Assembly: GCA_947495165.1 (NCBI GenBank)
Contig: CANLXM010000001.1
Span: 1,178,001 to 1,242,000, forward strand
From: an uncultured Cellulomonadaceae bacterium
GTDB lineage: Bacteria; Actinomycetota; Actinomycetes; Actinomycetales; Cellulomonadaceae
DNA: 64,000 bases
Reading direction: 5' to 3'
Shown here: positions 6,633 through 14,377 of the stretch, in pieces
Numbering within the stretch: position 1 is the stretch's first letter
Layout of the letters: each line of letters starts with the position of its first letter
Position numbers and translations under genes: made by a program
Notes under the pieces: generated by a model
The model's input: the letters and a program-made list of their open reading frames with translations, nothing else
Databases searched by the model: none
Told to the model about the DNA's origin: nothing

Positions 6633-8636
6633 CTACCAGATGCGCACGCGCTGGTCGGGCTCGAGGTACAGCGCGTCACCGGGCTGCACGTCGTACGCGG
6701 CATAGAACTCGTCGAGGTTGCGCACCACGCCGTTGCAGCGGAACTCGGCGGGGGAGTGCGGGTCGATCGCGAGCAGGCGGATCGCCTCGGCCTCGCGGGC
6801 CTTGGTGCGCCACACCTGCGCCCAGCCGAGCAGCACGCGCTGCACGCCGGTCAGCCCGTCGACGACGGGGGCGTCGTCGAGCTCGGTGCCGAGCGCGATC
6901 CGGTACGCCTTGAGCGCGATCGACAGGCCGCCGAGGTCGCCGATGTTCTCCCCGATCGTCAGGGCGCCGTTGACCTTGTGCTCGGAGTCCAGGCCGAGCG
7001 GGGTGAACGCGTCGTACTGGTCGATCAGGGCGGCCGTGCGCTTCTCGAACTCCGTGCGGTCCTGCTCGGTCCACCAGTCCTCGAGCCGGCCGGCGCCGTC
7101 GTACTTGGAGCCCTGGTCGTCGAACCCGTGCCCGATCTCGTGGCCGATCACCGACCCGATGCCGCCGTAGTTCACGGCGTCCTCGGCCTCGGGGTCGAAG
7201 AACGGCGGCTGCAGGATCGCCGCGGGGAAGACGATCTCGTTCATGCCCGGGTTGTAGTACGCGTTGACGGTCTGCGGCGTCATGTACCACTCGTCGCGGT
7301 CGATCGGCTTGCCGATCTTGTTCAGCTCGTGGTCGAGGTCGAACGAGTTGGAGCGGCGCACGTTGCCGAGCAGGTCGTCGGCCTGGACCTCGAGCGCGGA
7401 GTAGTCGCGCCACTTGACCGGGTAGCCGATCTTCGGGACGAACGCGTCGAGCTTGGCGAGCGCCTTGACCTTGGTGTCCTCGCCCATCCAGTCGAGGCCG
7501 GTGATGGACTCGCGGTACGCCTCGATGAGGTTCGCGACGAGCTCTTCCATCTTCGCCTTGTGCCCGGCGGGGAAGTGACGGTCGACGTACTCCTGGCCGA
7601 CGGCCTCGCCGAGCGCACCCTCGACGAACGCGACGCCACGCTTCCAGCGGTCGCGGATCTCCTGGGCGCCGGTCAGCGTCCGGCCGTAGAAGTCGAAGTT
7701 CGCCTCGACGAGCTCGCTGTGCAGGTACGGGGCGCGCGCGGAGACGGCGTGGTAGGCCATCCACAGCTTCCAGTCCTCGAGCGGCTCGGTGGTCCACAGC
7801 TCGGCGAAGCCCTGCGTGTAGCTCGGCTCGCGCACGACGATCTGCGTGAAGGCGGCCTCGGGCACGCGCAGCGCGACGGACCAGGCGTTCCAGTCGAAGC
7901 CCGGGGCGCTCGAGGCGAGCTCGGCGAGCGTCGTCGGGTTGTAGGTGAGGTTCGCGTCGCGGTCGCGCACCACGTCCCAGTGGTGCCCGGCGAGCTTGGT
8001 CTCGAGAGCCATCACGCGCTCGGCGGCCGCGGTGGCGGCGTCCTCGGCGACGACGCCCGCGAGGGTCAGCATGCGCGCGATGTGCGCCGTGTAGGCGGCG
8101 CGGATCTCCGCGAAGTGCTCCTCGCGGTAGTACGACTCGTCGGGCAGCCCAAGGTCGCCCTGGTAGAGGTACACCACGTAGCGCTCGGGGTCGTGGGCGT
8201 CGTTGTCGACGTAGAAGCCGACGGCGCCGGCCGCGCCGGTGCGCTGGAGGGCGCCGAGCGAGCCGGTGAGCTCCTCCTGCGACGTCGCGGAGCGGATCAG
8301 GGCGAGGTCGGGCTCGAGCGGGGCGGCGCCGAGCGCGTCGATGGTCTCGACGTCCATGAAGCTGGCGTACATCGCGCCCACCTTGGCGAGCGTCCCGCTG
8401 GGGTCTCCCGCGGCCGCGCCCGTGATGATGTCGCGCACCTGCTCCTCGGCGCGGTCCGCGAGGGTGCGGAACGCCCCGTCGCGGGCGCGGTCGGCGGGGA
8501 TCTCGTACGTCGACAGCCAGCGGCCGTTCACGTGGCGGTAGAGGTCGTCCTGGGGGCGCGTGCCCGGGTCGAGCGCGTCGGTGTCGATGCCCGATCGGGG
8601 TGCACCCGCCTCGGCGGTGAGGTTCTCAGTCGTCAT
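6633..8636 (-). CDS. pepO: M13 family zinc metallopeptidase (neprilysin/PepO type)
   Basis: A 667-residue peptidase of the neprilysin-PepO family that degrades oligopeptides. The S1' binding motif NAYYNPGMNEIVFP is near residue 455. The zinc motif HEIGHGFDDQG starts near residue 499 and the third-ligand motif ENIGDLGG lies near 562. The conserved C-terminus ends with a Trp (RVRIW). There is no signal peptide or N-terminal membrane helix, so it is probably cytoplasmic, unlike animal neprilysin. It sits between the nitroreductase-like gene and rpiB and interrupts an otherwise mycobacteria-like order. A terminator lies 15 nt after the stop. Confidence 0.93.
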   Translation of the reverse strand: MTTENLTAEAGAPRSGIDTDALDPGTRPQDDLYRHVNGRWLSTYEIPADRARDGAFRTLADRAEEQVRDIITGAAAGDPSGTLAKVGAMYASFMDVETIDALGAAPLEPDLALIRSATSQEELTGSLGALQRTGAAGAVGFYVDNDAHDPERYVVYLYQGDLGLPDESYYREEHFAEIRAAYTAHIARMLTLAGVVAEDAATAAAERVMALETKLAGHHWDVVRDRDANLTYNPTTLAELASSAPGFDWNAWSVALRVPEAAFTQIVVREPSYTQGFAELWTTEPLEDWKLWMAYHAVSARAPYLHSELVEANFDFYGRTLTGAQEIRDRWKRGVAFVEGALGEAVGQEYVDRHFPAGHKAKMEELVANLIEAYRESITGLDWMGEDTKVKALAKLDAFVPKIGYPVKWRDYSALEVQADDLLGNVRRSNSFDLDHELNKIGKPIDRDEWYMTPQTVNAYYNPGMNEIVFPAAILQPPFFDPEAEDAVNYGGIGSVIGHEIGHGFDDQGSKYDGAGRLEDWWTEQDRTEFEKRTAALIDQYDAFTPLGLDSEHKVNGALTIGENIGDLGGLSIALKAYRIALGTELDDAPVVDGLTGVQRVLLGWAQVWRTKAREAEAIRLLAIDPHSPAEFRCNGVVRNLDEFYAAYDVQPGDALYLEPDQRVRIW

Positions 8637-8727
8637 CCGCCTACCCTATGCGCCCCGATCCCGGCGCGGGCGGCTCGTGGGCACCAGGTCCGGGCCCGCG
8701 CGCCGCTCGATGCGGCATGATGGCCCC

Positions 8728-9177
8728 ATGCGCGTTCACCTTGCCTCCGACCACGCCGGATACGCCCTCAAGAGCCACCTCCTGGCCCACCTGACCGCCG
8801 CGGGACACGACGTCGTGGACCACGGTGCGTTCGAGTACGACGCCGAGGACGACTACCCCGCCTTCTGCTTCGCCGCGGGCGAGGCCGTCGTGGCGGAGCC
8901 GGGCTCGCTCGGCATCGTGATCGGCGGGTCGGGCAACGGCGAGCAGATCGCCGCGAACAAGGTCGCCGGCGTACGGGCCGCGCTCGCGTGGAGCGTCGAG
9001 ACAGCGAAGCTCGGTCGCCAGCACAACGACGCGAACGTCATCGCGATCGGCGAGCGCCAGCACTCGCTCGAGGAGGCCACGACGTTCGTCGACGCCTTCC
9101 TCGCGGAGCCCTTCAGCGGCGCGGACCGCCACCAGCGGCGCATCGACCAGCTCGCGGCGTACGAGTCCGCACGCTGA
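8728..9177 (+). CDS. rpiB: ribose-5-phosphate isomerase B
   Basis: Interconverts ribose-5-phosphate and ribulose-5-phosphate in the pentose phosphate pathway. The 149-residue length is normal. HLASDHAGYALK at the start is the phosphate-binding region, and GSGNGEQIAANKVAGVRA carries the catalytic Glu used in the mycobacterial-type enzyme in place of Cys. The ATG at 8728 is supported by a -10-like CATGAT at 8716-8721 ending 6 nt before it, which suggests a leaderless mRNA. The glycosylase gene starts 9 nt after the stop, so the two are probably co-transcribed. This rpiB-nei pair is also found in mycobacteria. Confidence 0.93.
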   Translation: MRVHLASDHAGYALKSHLLAHLTAAGHDVVDHGAFEYDAEDDYPAFCFAAGEAVVAEPGSLGIVIGGSGNGEQIAANKVAGVRAALAWSVETAKLGRQHNDANVIAIGERQHSLEEATTFVDAFLAEPFSGADRHQRRIDQLAAYESAR

Positions 9178-9186
9178 GCCTGCCGC

Positions 9187-10227
9187 ATGCCTGAGGGCCA
9201 CACCGTCCACCGCCTCGCGCGGACCTTCGCTGCGCTGTTCGGCGGACAGCCGCTGGCGGTGACCAGCCCGCAGGGCCGGTTCGCGGCGGGCGCCGCCCGC
9301 CTGGACGGCCGGACGCTCGCCGACGCCGAGGCGTGGGGCAAGCAGATGTTCCTGCGGTTCGAGGGCCCCGACCCGGCGTGGCTGCGCGTGCACCTGGGGC
9401 TCTACGGCGCGTGGACCTTCGCGGGCGACGCCAGCGCCGAGGTCGCGCACGCGATCGGCGCCCCCCGCAAGCGCGTGGGCGAGGGCGAGAAGGCCCTCCC
9501 CGCGCTCCCGGCGGCTGAGGCGGACGGGCCCGACGCCGACCAGCCTGGCGCGAGCGCCGACGGATCGCCGGGGGGCTTCGTCCCGCCCGCGCCGCGCGGT
9601 CAGGTGCGCGTGCGGATCGCGAGCGCGCACGCCGTCGCGGACCTCACCGGTCCGACCGCGTGCGAGGTGATCGGCGACGACGAGCGGGCGGCGGCGCTGG
9701 CCAGGCTCGGGCCGGATCCCATCCGCGCCGGGACAGCGTCACCGCAGGACGCGGCCGAGCTGGAGGACCGGTTCGTGGCGCGCGTGCAGCGCTCGCGGAC
9801 GGCTGTCGGGGTGCAGCTCATGGACCAGGGGGTGTCCGCCGGCGTCGGGAACATCTACCGCGCTGAGGCCCTCTACCGCGCCAGGCTCGACCCGTCGCGC
9901 CCGGGCGCGACCGTGCCTGCCGAGGACCTGCGGGGGCTGTGGCGCGACCTCGTGGAGCTCATGACCGACGGCGTCGTGCGGGGCGCGATCGTCTCGACGC
10001 TGCCCGAGCACCGCGGCCTCGGGCACGAGCGGGGCCTGCACCGGCCGAGCGCACGGCCGGGCCGCGTGCGGCAGAACACCGACGCGGAGCCAGACGCCGT
10101 GCCGTCCGAGGAGGCGTTCTACGTCTACCACCGGGACGGTCTGGCCTGCCGCGTGTGCGGGGCGACCGTGCTCGTCCGGGAGGTGGCCGGGCGCAACCTG
10201 TTCTGGTGCCCCGGGTGCCAGCGCTGA
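9187..10227 (+). CDS. nei: Fpg/Nei family DNA glycosylase (endonuclease VIII type)
   Basis: A 346-residue base-excision repair glycosylase/AP lyase. The mature N-terminus PEGHT gives the catalytic Pro2 and Glu3, and MPEGHT is typical of the Nei rather than the Fpg branch. The H2TH region follows (VQLMDQGVSAGVGNIYRAEALY). A C-terminal zinc finger is visible as CRVCG and WCPGCQR (Cys4). An acidic/Ala-rich insertion at about residues 98-138 makes the protein longer than the usual 260-300 residues. It lies 9 nt after rpiB. The exact substrate (oxidised pyrimidines versus purines) cannot be read from the sequence. Confidence 0.9.
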   Translation: MPEGHTVHRLARTFAALFGGQPLAVTSPQGRFAAGAARLDGRTLADAEAWGKQMFLRFEGPDPAWLRVHLGLYGAWTFAGDASAEVAHAIGAPRKRVGEGEKALPALPAAEADGPDADQPGASADGSPGGFVPPAPRGQVRVRIASAHAVADLTGPTACEVIGDDERAAALARLGPDPIRAGTASPQDAAELEDRFVARVQRSRTAVGVQLMDQGVSAGVGNIYRAEALYRARLDPSRPGATVPAEDLRGLWRDLVELMTDGVVRGAIVSTLPEHRGLGHERGLHRPSARPGRVRQNTDAEPDAVPSEEAFYVYHRDGLACRVCGATVLVREVAGRNLFWCPGCQR

Positions 10228-10237
10228 GCGCGGCGCC

Positions 10238-11470
10238 TCAGCCGGCGTCGGGGTGCGCGAGCCACGCCAGCGCGCCCCGCGCGGCCGCGACACCCGTGCT
10301 GAAGGACGCCTGCAGCAGGTAGCCGCCCGTGGGCGCCTCCCAGTCGAGCATCTCGCCCGCGACGAACGTGCCGGGCTGGGCGTGCAGCATCAGCGCATCG
10401 TCGACCTCGGACCACGCGACCCCACCGGCCGTGGAGATGGCGCGGTCGATCGGCCTGGTCGTGGTGACCGTGACGGGCACGGCCTTGATCAGGGTTGCCG
10501 TTGCGGCGGGATCCTGCGGGAGCGCGCCGCCGCTGGCTTCACGCAGCAGTGCGGCGCCCACGGGGTCGAGGCCGACGGTGCGGCGCAGCCACGTGGAGGC
10601 AGAGTCCTTGGGCCGGCGGCGGGCCAGCCGGTCGGTGAGGTGCGCGACGCTGAGGTCGGGGCGCAGGTCGACCTCGAGGACGCACGGCGTCGGGCCGTCG
10701 AGGGCGTGGCGGATCGGCGCACCGATCGCGTAGACCGGGCCGCCCTCGATCCCGTGCCGCGTGATCATCGCGTCCCCGCGGCCCACGATCCCGTGCTGGC
10801 CGCGGACGCTCACGGCGACGTTCTTCAGCGGTGTCCCGGCGAAGCGGTCGGCGAAGACCTCGGACCACGATGCCTCGACCCCGACGTTCGCGGCGCGCAG
10901 CGGAGTCACGCGCACCTCCTGCCCGCGGAAGGCGTCGACCCAGCCGCCGTCGGAGCCCAGCCGCGGCCACGACGCCCCACCGAGCGCGAAGACCGCGACG
11001 TCGCTCCGGGGGGTGGTCTCGACGCCGTCGGGGCCGGCGAACCGCAGCTCGTCCGGCTGGTCGGTCCAGCCCGTCCAGCGGCGCCGGGTCTCGATGCGCA
11101 CGCCGAGCGCGTCGAGGCGGCCGAGCCAGGCGCGCACGAGCGGCGTCGCCCGGAACGCGACGGGAAAGACGCGCCCGCTCGACCCGACGAAGGTCTCCTG
11201 GCCCAGGCCCGCGCACCAGTCGCGCAGGGCGGCCGCGTCGAACGCCGTGAGCATCGGCGCCAGCCGGTCCGCCGACGTGCCGTAGCGCGTGAGCATGCGC
11301 GCGAGGGGCTCGGAGTGCGTGAGGTTCAGGCCCCCGCGGCCGGCGAGGAGGAACTTCCGGCAGACGGCGTTGGTGTGCTCGTAGACGGTGACCGTGACGC
11401 CCGCGCGGGCGAGCTCCTCGGCGGCGATCAGCCCGGCCGGTCCGCCGCCGATGACGCTGGCGGTGCTCAT
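10238..11470 (-). CDS. BaiN/HI0933-like flavoprotein, NAD(P)/FAD-dependent oxidoreductase
   Basis: A 410-residue predicted FAD-binding protein. The dinucleotide motif VIGGGPAGLIAAEELA is at residues 5-20. The HI0933-family signature CRKFLLAGRGGLNLTH is near residues 38-53. FALGGASWPRLGSDG lies in the middle, and GEMLDWEAPTGGYLLQ at the C-terminus contacts FAD in relatives. It most resembles the TIGR03862 subgroup of unknown substrate. It converges with the glycosylase gene, with 10 bp between stops. The start ATG at 11470 gives the shortest N-terminus before the FAD motif; upstream in-frame sequence is Arg-rich and unlikely to be translated. Confidence 0.88.
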   Translation of the reverse strand: MSTASVIGGGPAGLIAAEELARAGVTVTVYEHTNAVCRKFLLAGRGGLNLTHSEPLARMLTRYGTSADRLAPMLTAFDAAALRDWCAGLGQETFVGSSGRVFPVAFRATPLVRAWLGRLDALGVRIETRRRWTGWTDQPDELRFAGPDGVETTPRSDVAVFALGGASWPRLGSDGGWVDAFRGQEVRVTPLRAANVGVEASWSEVFADRFAGTPLKNVAVSVRGQHGIVGRGDAMITRHGIEGGPVYAIGAPIRHALDGPTPCVLEVDLRPDLSVAHLTDRLARRRPKDSASTWLRRTVGLDPVGAALLREASGGALPQDPAATATLIKAVPVTVTTTRPIDRAISTAGGVAWSEVDDALMLHAQPGTFVAGEMLDWEAPTGGYLLQASFSTGVAAARGALAWLAHPDAG

Positions 11471-11565
11471 CAGCCGGGATGGACGACGTCGGCGGCGAGG
11501 ATGGGCATCCCCCGAAGATAGCCGAGCGCCGGCGCCGCCCGGGCCACCGGGCGGCGCGGCCGCGG

Positions 11566-12900
11566 CTAGAAGATGAAGCTCGAGACGGGCTCGACGGGCC
11601 ACGCGAACGCGGCCGACGCCGTCGCGAGGGACCCCGTCGTGTGCTCGGTGACCAGGCCGGCCAAGGCGAGGGACGCGAGCGTCGTGCCGCCCAGGTAGGC
11701 CGTGCCGAGCTCGCGGACGTCGAGCGACAGGTCAGCGGCGTCGTCGGTGCGCTCGACCGACGGTGCGGCGAACGCCTGGGCGCGCACGCGGTAGCTCCCG
11801 GTGTTCTCAGGCAGGCGCGCATCCTCGACCCGGACCACGACGTCGACGTCCGCGGCGTAGCGTCGCTGCGCCAGGGCGGCGGCAACGTCGACCAGGCGGA
11901 CCCAGACGTTGTCGGCGCGCTTCGTCCGCGCGCCCCGCGGATCGACGAGCAGCGACAGGATCGCGTCGTCGGGGGCCACGACGAACGTCGCAACCTCGCT
12001 CGTGAGGTCCAGGTCGAGCAGCACGGACCACAGTGCGTGGGCCGCGGCGGCGTCGAGCGCGACGATCTCGCTCAGGTGCACGGTTCCGCGGGGACCCTCG
12101 TCCTCCCAGCGGACCTCGCGCCGGAAGGTCGCGTAGCCGCGGGCCTCGCCGTCGCGCTCGACGACGACGATGCGTCGGGTCTCCTTGCCGCCGCGGAACG
12201 GGGGCACGTCCTCGAGATGGCGACGGCGCATCTCGGGGCTGTCGCGGGTCGCCCAGCCGGGGCGGTTGAGCAGCGCGCCGTGCGGGGCATCGACGCCGAG
12301 CGGACGGCGGCCCGCCTCCCGGTGCAGGGCGTCGACGAGCTCCAGGTGGCGCTCGGCGGTGAGCTCCTCGAGGCGCGCGCCGTGATCGGCGGACCCGGCG
12401 ACCGGACGCAGCTTTGCGCCGCGCGGGATCGTGAGGCGCACGTCGTGGGCGGCGAGGCCGTAGCCGAACCGGCCGTAGATCGCGGCCTCGGCGGCGAACA
12501 GCGCGGAGACGGCCTCACCGCGCTCGCGGCACTGGGCGAGGTGGTGGTTGATCATCGCGCTCAGGAGCCCGCGGCGGCGGTGCGCGGGGTGCACGCCCAC
12601 CCAGGTCAGGCCGCTCACGCGCGTCTCGGCGCCGGGGACGTTGAAGTGCTCGAACGGGTAGGAGCCGTGCATCGCGACGATCTCCGTGGTCGTCGGGAGC
12701 GCGCCGTCGAGGGGGACGGCCGACTCGTCGGGCTCGTCCCGGACGACGCCGACGAACCGGTCCCAGGGCAGCTCCAGGGGCAGCTTCTCCTGCGTCTCGA
12801 GGTCGACCCCGCTGGGGAACGCCCACAGGTCCAGCTGGATCACGGCGCGCTTGTCGTCGGCGGACAGGGGACGGAGGCGGTAGCCGTCGGGGAGGGTCAT
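11566..12900 (-). CDS. Eis-like GNAT N-acetyltransferase
   Basis: A 444-residue protein of the Eis (enhanced intracellular survival) group. It has two GNAT-like domains plus a sterol-carrier-like C-terminal domain. Acetyl-CoA binding is seen at VSGLTWVGVHPAHRRRGLLS (about residues 93-112). The protein ends in SSFIF, and Eis proteins use their C-terminal carboxylate as general base. Relatives acetylate aminoglycosides or polyamines; the substrate here is unknown. The opposite-strand flavoprotein neighbour has no obvious link. The start ATG at 12900 is the natural N-terminus for the family (MTLPDGYRLRPL). Confidence 0.9.
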   Translation of the reverse strand: MTLPDGYRLRPLSADDKRAVIQLDLWAFPSGVDLETQEKLPLELPWDRFVGVVRDEPDESAVPLDGALPTTTEIVAMHGSYPFEHFNVPGAETRVSGLTWVGVHPAHRRRGLLSAMINHHLAQCRERGEAVSALFAAEAAIYGRFGYGLAAHDVRLTIPRGAKLRPVAGSADHGARLEELTAERHLELVDALHREAGRRPLGVDAPHGALLNRPGWATRDSPEMRRRHLEDVPPFRGGKETRRIVVVERDGEARGYATFRREVRWEDEGPRGTVHLSEIVALDAAAAHALWSVLLDLDLTSEVATFVVAPDDAILSLLVDPRGARTKRADNVWVRLVDVAAALAQRRYAADVDVVVRVEDARLPENTGSYRVRAQAFAAPSVERTDDAADLSLDVRELGTAYLGGTTLASLALAGLVTEHTTGSLATASAAFAWPVEPVSSFIF

Positions 12901-12962
12901 GGGTGCCAGCGTGGCAGGGCACGGGCAGTGCTGACCAGTGATTTGGCGGTACGTTTCCCGCC

Positions 12963-13268
12963 ATGGACGAGGAGTATGTGGAAGCGGTCCTCGACGTCGT
13001 CGAGCAGATCCCCGCCGGCCGAGTCATGACGTACGGGGACATCGCCGAGGTCGTCGGCCGGGTGCTCGAGCGCGGTGGCCCGCGGCAGGTGGGGACCGCG
13101 CTGCGGGACGCCGGGGGAGCGGTGCCGTGGTGGCGCGTGGTGAACGCCCAAGGGCTGCCGCCGGTGCACAAGCGGCAGACGGCGCTCGACCGGCTCCGGG
13201 CCGAGGGCGCGGCGATCACCGGCGCTGATCGTGTCGCCGCGGGGTGCCGGTGGAGGCCCGGCGAATAA
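12963..13268 (+). CDS. alkyltransferase-like protein (MGMT/ATL family)
   Basis: A 101-residue protein of the O6-alkylguanine-DNA alkyltransferase fold. VEQIPAGRVMTYGDIAEVVG is the DNA-binding helix-turn-helix region. The site that is PCHRV in true alkyltransferases reads PWWRV, so the acceptor cysteine is replaced by Trp as in ATL proteins. These bind alkylated guanine and hand it to nucleotide-excision repair rather than repairing it themselves. There is no ribosome-binding site; TACGTT at 12950-12955 ends 7 nt before the ATG, which suggests a leaderless transcript. It is divergent from the Eis-like gene. Confidence 0.9.
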   Translation: MDEEYVEAVLDVVEQIPAGRVMTYGDIAEVVGRVLERGGPRQVGTALRDAGGAVPWWRVVNAQGLPPVHKRQTALDRLRAEGAAITGADRVAAGCRWRPGE

Positions 13269-13293
13269 TCCCGTGACAGCCGTCCCGGGACGC

Positions 13294-13320
13294 GGGAACA
13301 TAAACGTGCCTCCCCCTGTT
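13294..13320 (+). promoter_or_regulatory. SigR/SigH-type promoter upstream of a small Cys-rich ORF
   Basis: GGGAAC at 13294-13299 and GTT at 13318-13320 are separated by exactly 18 nt, matching the SigR/SigH consensus. Seven nucleotides after GTT is an ATG (13328), so a leaderless or nearly leaderless transcript is possible. Confidence 0.6.
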
Positions 13321-13327
13321 GGAGAGG

Positions 13328-13504
13328 ATGCAGGTCATGAACCGGGCAGCACCGCTGCCCTCCCGCCGCGCCGGAGAGATCCCGCGGCTCGCCTGCTCGC
13401 GTTGCTCTCCCGTCCCGTGCCGCACGGGAGAGGCAGTACGTATCGGCATGTGTTGCCCGGGTCCGTTGGCCCGGAACAGCCCATGGCCGAGGGCACCACG
13501 GTGA
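13328..13504 (+). CDS. possible small Cys-rich protein under SigR-type promoter
   Basis: A 58-codon ORF; alternative ATG at 13337. It has seven residues of interest: a cluster CSRCSPVPC (three Cys) and a later CC. I recognise no family. Support comes from the SigR-type promoter ending 7 nt before the ATG and from the Cys pattern, which would suit metal or thiol chemistry. Against it, third-codon GC is lower than in neighbouring genes and a hairpin (13405-13432) overlaps it. It may instead be a non-coding stress RNA, or leader sequence for the lipoprotein gene starting at 13643. Confidence 0.3.
   Translation: MQVMNRAAPLPSRRAGEIPRLACSRCSPVPCRTGEAVRIGMCCPGPLARNSPWPRAPR
13405..13432. repeat. 9-bp inverted repeat
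   Basis: CTCTCCCGT at 13405-13413 and ACGGGAGAG at 13424-13432 with a 10-nt loop. The core CTCTCCCG/CGGGAGAG is shared with the long inverted repeat at 2381-2412. Role unknown. Confidence 0.5.
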
Positions 13505-13642
13505 CGGCCCCGAACAGCTCGGGGCGGTTCAACGACCGGGATGATGACAACCGCCGGTCCGGGCACCGTGGGGCGGCACCTTCGTGGCGTCGGGCGTCCC
13601 CGCCATCGGTGGGGGCGCCCGACGTGTCGGTAGCATCGGCGC

Positions 13643-14377
13643 GTGTCCGCTCCCCGTCGCACTCCCGCCGCGCTCACCGTCGCCGCGCTCATCGTCGTCG
13701 CGCTCGCGGTCAGCGCCTGCGCGGGGACGGACGCAGACCCGTCCACGAGGACGGCGGCGTCGACGTCGCCCGGGCCCGACGACCTCGCACCTGGATGGGA
13801 CGAGCCGCGGGACGGGCCCGCTCCGACGCCGGACGCCGACCTTGCGACCGCTCAGCTCGCCGAGATCCTCCGGCTCCCCGCCTCGGCCCCCGAGACTCCC
13901 GAGACCTGCGCCCCGGACGACGTCGCACTCACGCTCACGTTCACGGACGCCGCGCTCGGGCACCGGTTCGGGGTGCTCGCCGTCGAGAACGTGTCGGAGG
14001 ACCCCTGCACGGTCGAGGGATACCCGGGTCTGGGGGCCCGGGGCGCGTGGGGTGCGACCTTCCTCCTCGACCTCGAGCACCGTGACCCGATCGACGCCCA
14101 GGCCGAGCCGGCGACCGTGACGGTCGCTGCGGGCGAGCGAGCCCACGCCAACGTCGAGTGGACGGGCGAGCTCGCCGGGGCGGCGTCCGAGCCGGTGTCC
14201 CTCCTCGTGGTGCAACTAGCCGACGGGCAGGATGCCGTCGGCCACCCGATCTCCATGGACGGTGCCTCCGGCGAGCCGGACACCGGCATCGACATAGGGA
14301 TGCTCACGACCGTGCGGGTCGGGCCCTTCTACGCGGCGCCGGGCGACCTCGACGCGGGCGAGTCACCGGGCGGCTGA
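13643..14377 (+). CDS. DUF4232 domain lipoprotein
   Basis: A 244-residue secreted lipoprotein. The basic N-terminus and hydrophobic segment end in the lipobox VSAC, predicting lipidation of Cys29. After a Ser/Thr/Pro-rich linker, the C-terminal domain (about residues 92-230) has CAPDDVALTLTFTDAALGHRF, NVSEDPCTVEGYPGL and later beta strands typical of DUF4232, an immunoglobulin-like domain of unknown function. TAGCAT at 13631-13636 ends 6 nt before the GTG at 13643, suggesting leaderless translation. The 3' end overlaps the converging SGNH hydrolase gene by 49 nt. Confidence 0.8.
   Translation: MSAPRRTPAALTVAALIVVALAVSACAGTDADPSTRTAASTSPGPDDLAPGWDEPRDGPAPTPDADLATAQLAEILRLPASAPETPETCAPDDVALTLTFTDAALGHRFGVLAVENVSEDPCTVEGYPGLGARGAWGATFLLDLEHRDPIDAQAEPATVTVAAGERAHANVEWTGELAGAASEPVSLLVVQLADGQDAVGHPISMDGASGEPDTGIDIGMLTTVRVGPFYAAPGDLDAGESPGG

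Larger units (their letters stand above)
13269..13642. other. 374-bp intergenic region with stress promoter, hairpin and possible small gene
   Basis: Between the ATL gene and the DUF4232 lipoprotein gene. It contains a SigR-type promoter, a possible Cys-rich small ORF and a 9-bp hairpin (each listed separately). A -10-like TAGCAT at 13631-13636 lies 6 nt before the lipoprotein GTG. No RNA family was recognised in the rest. Confidence 0.5.
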
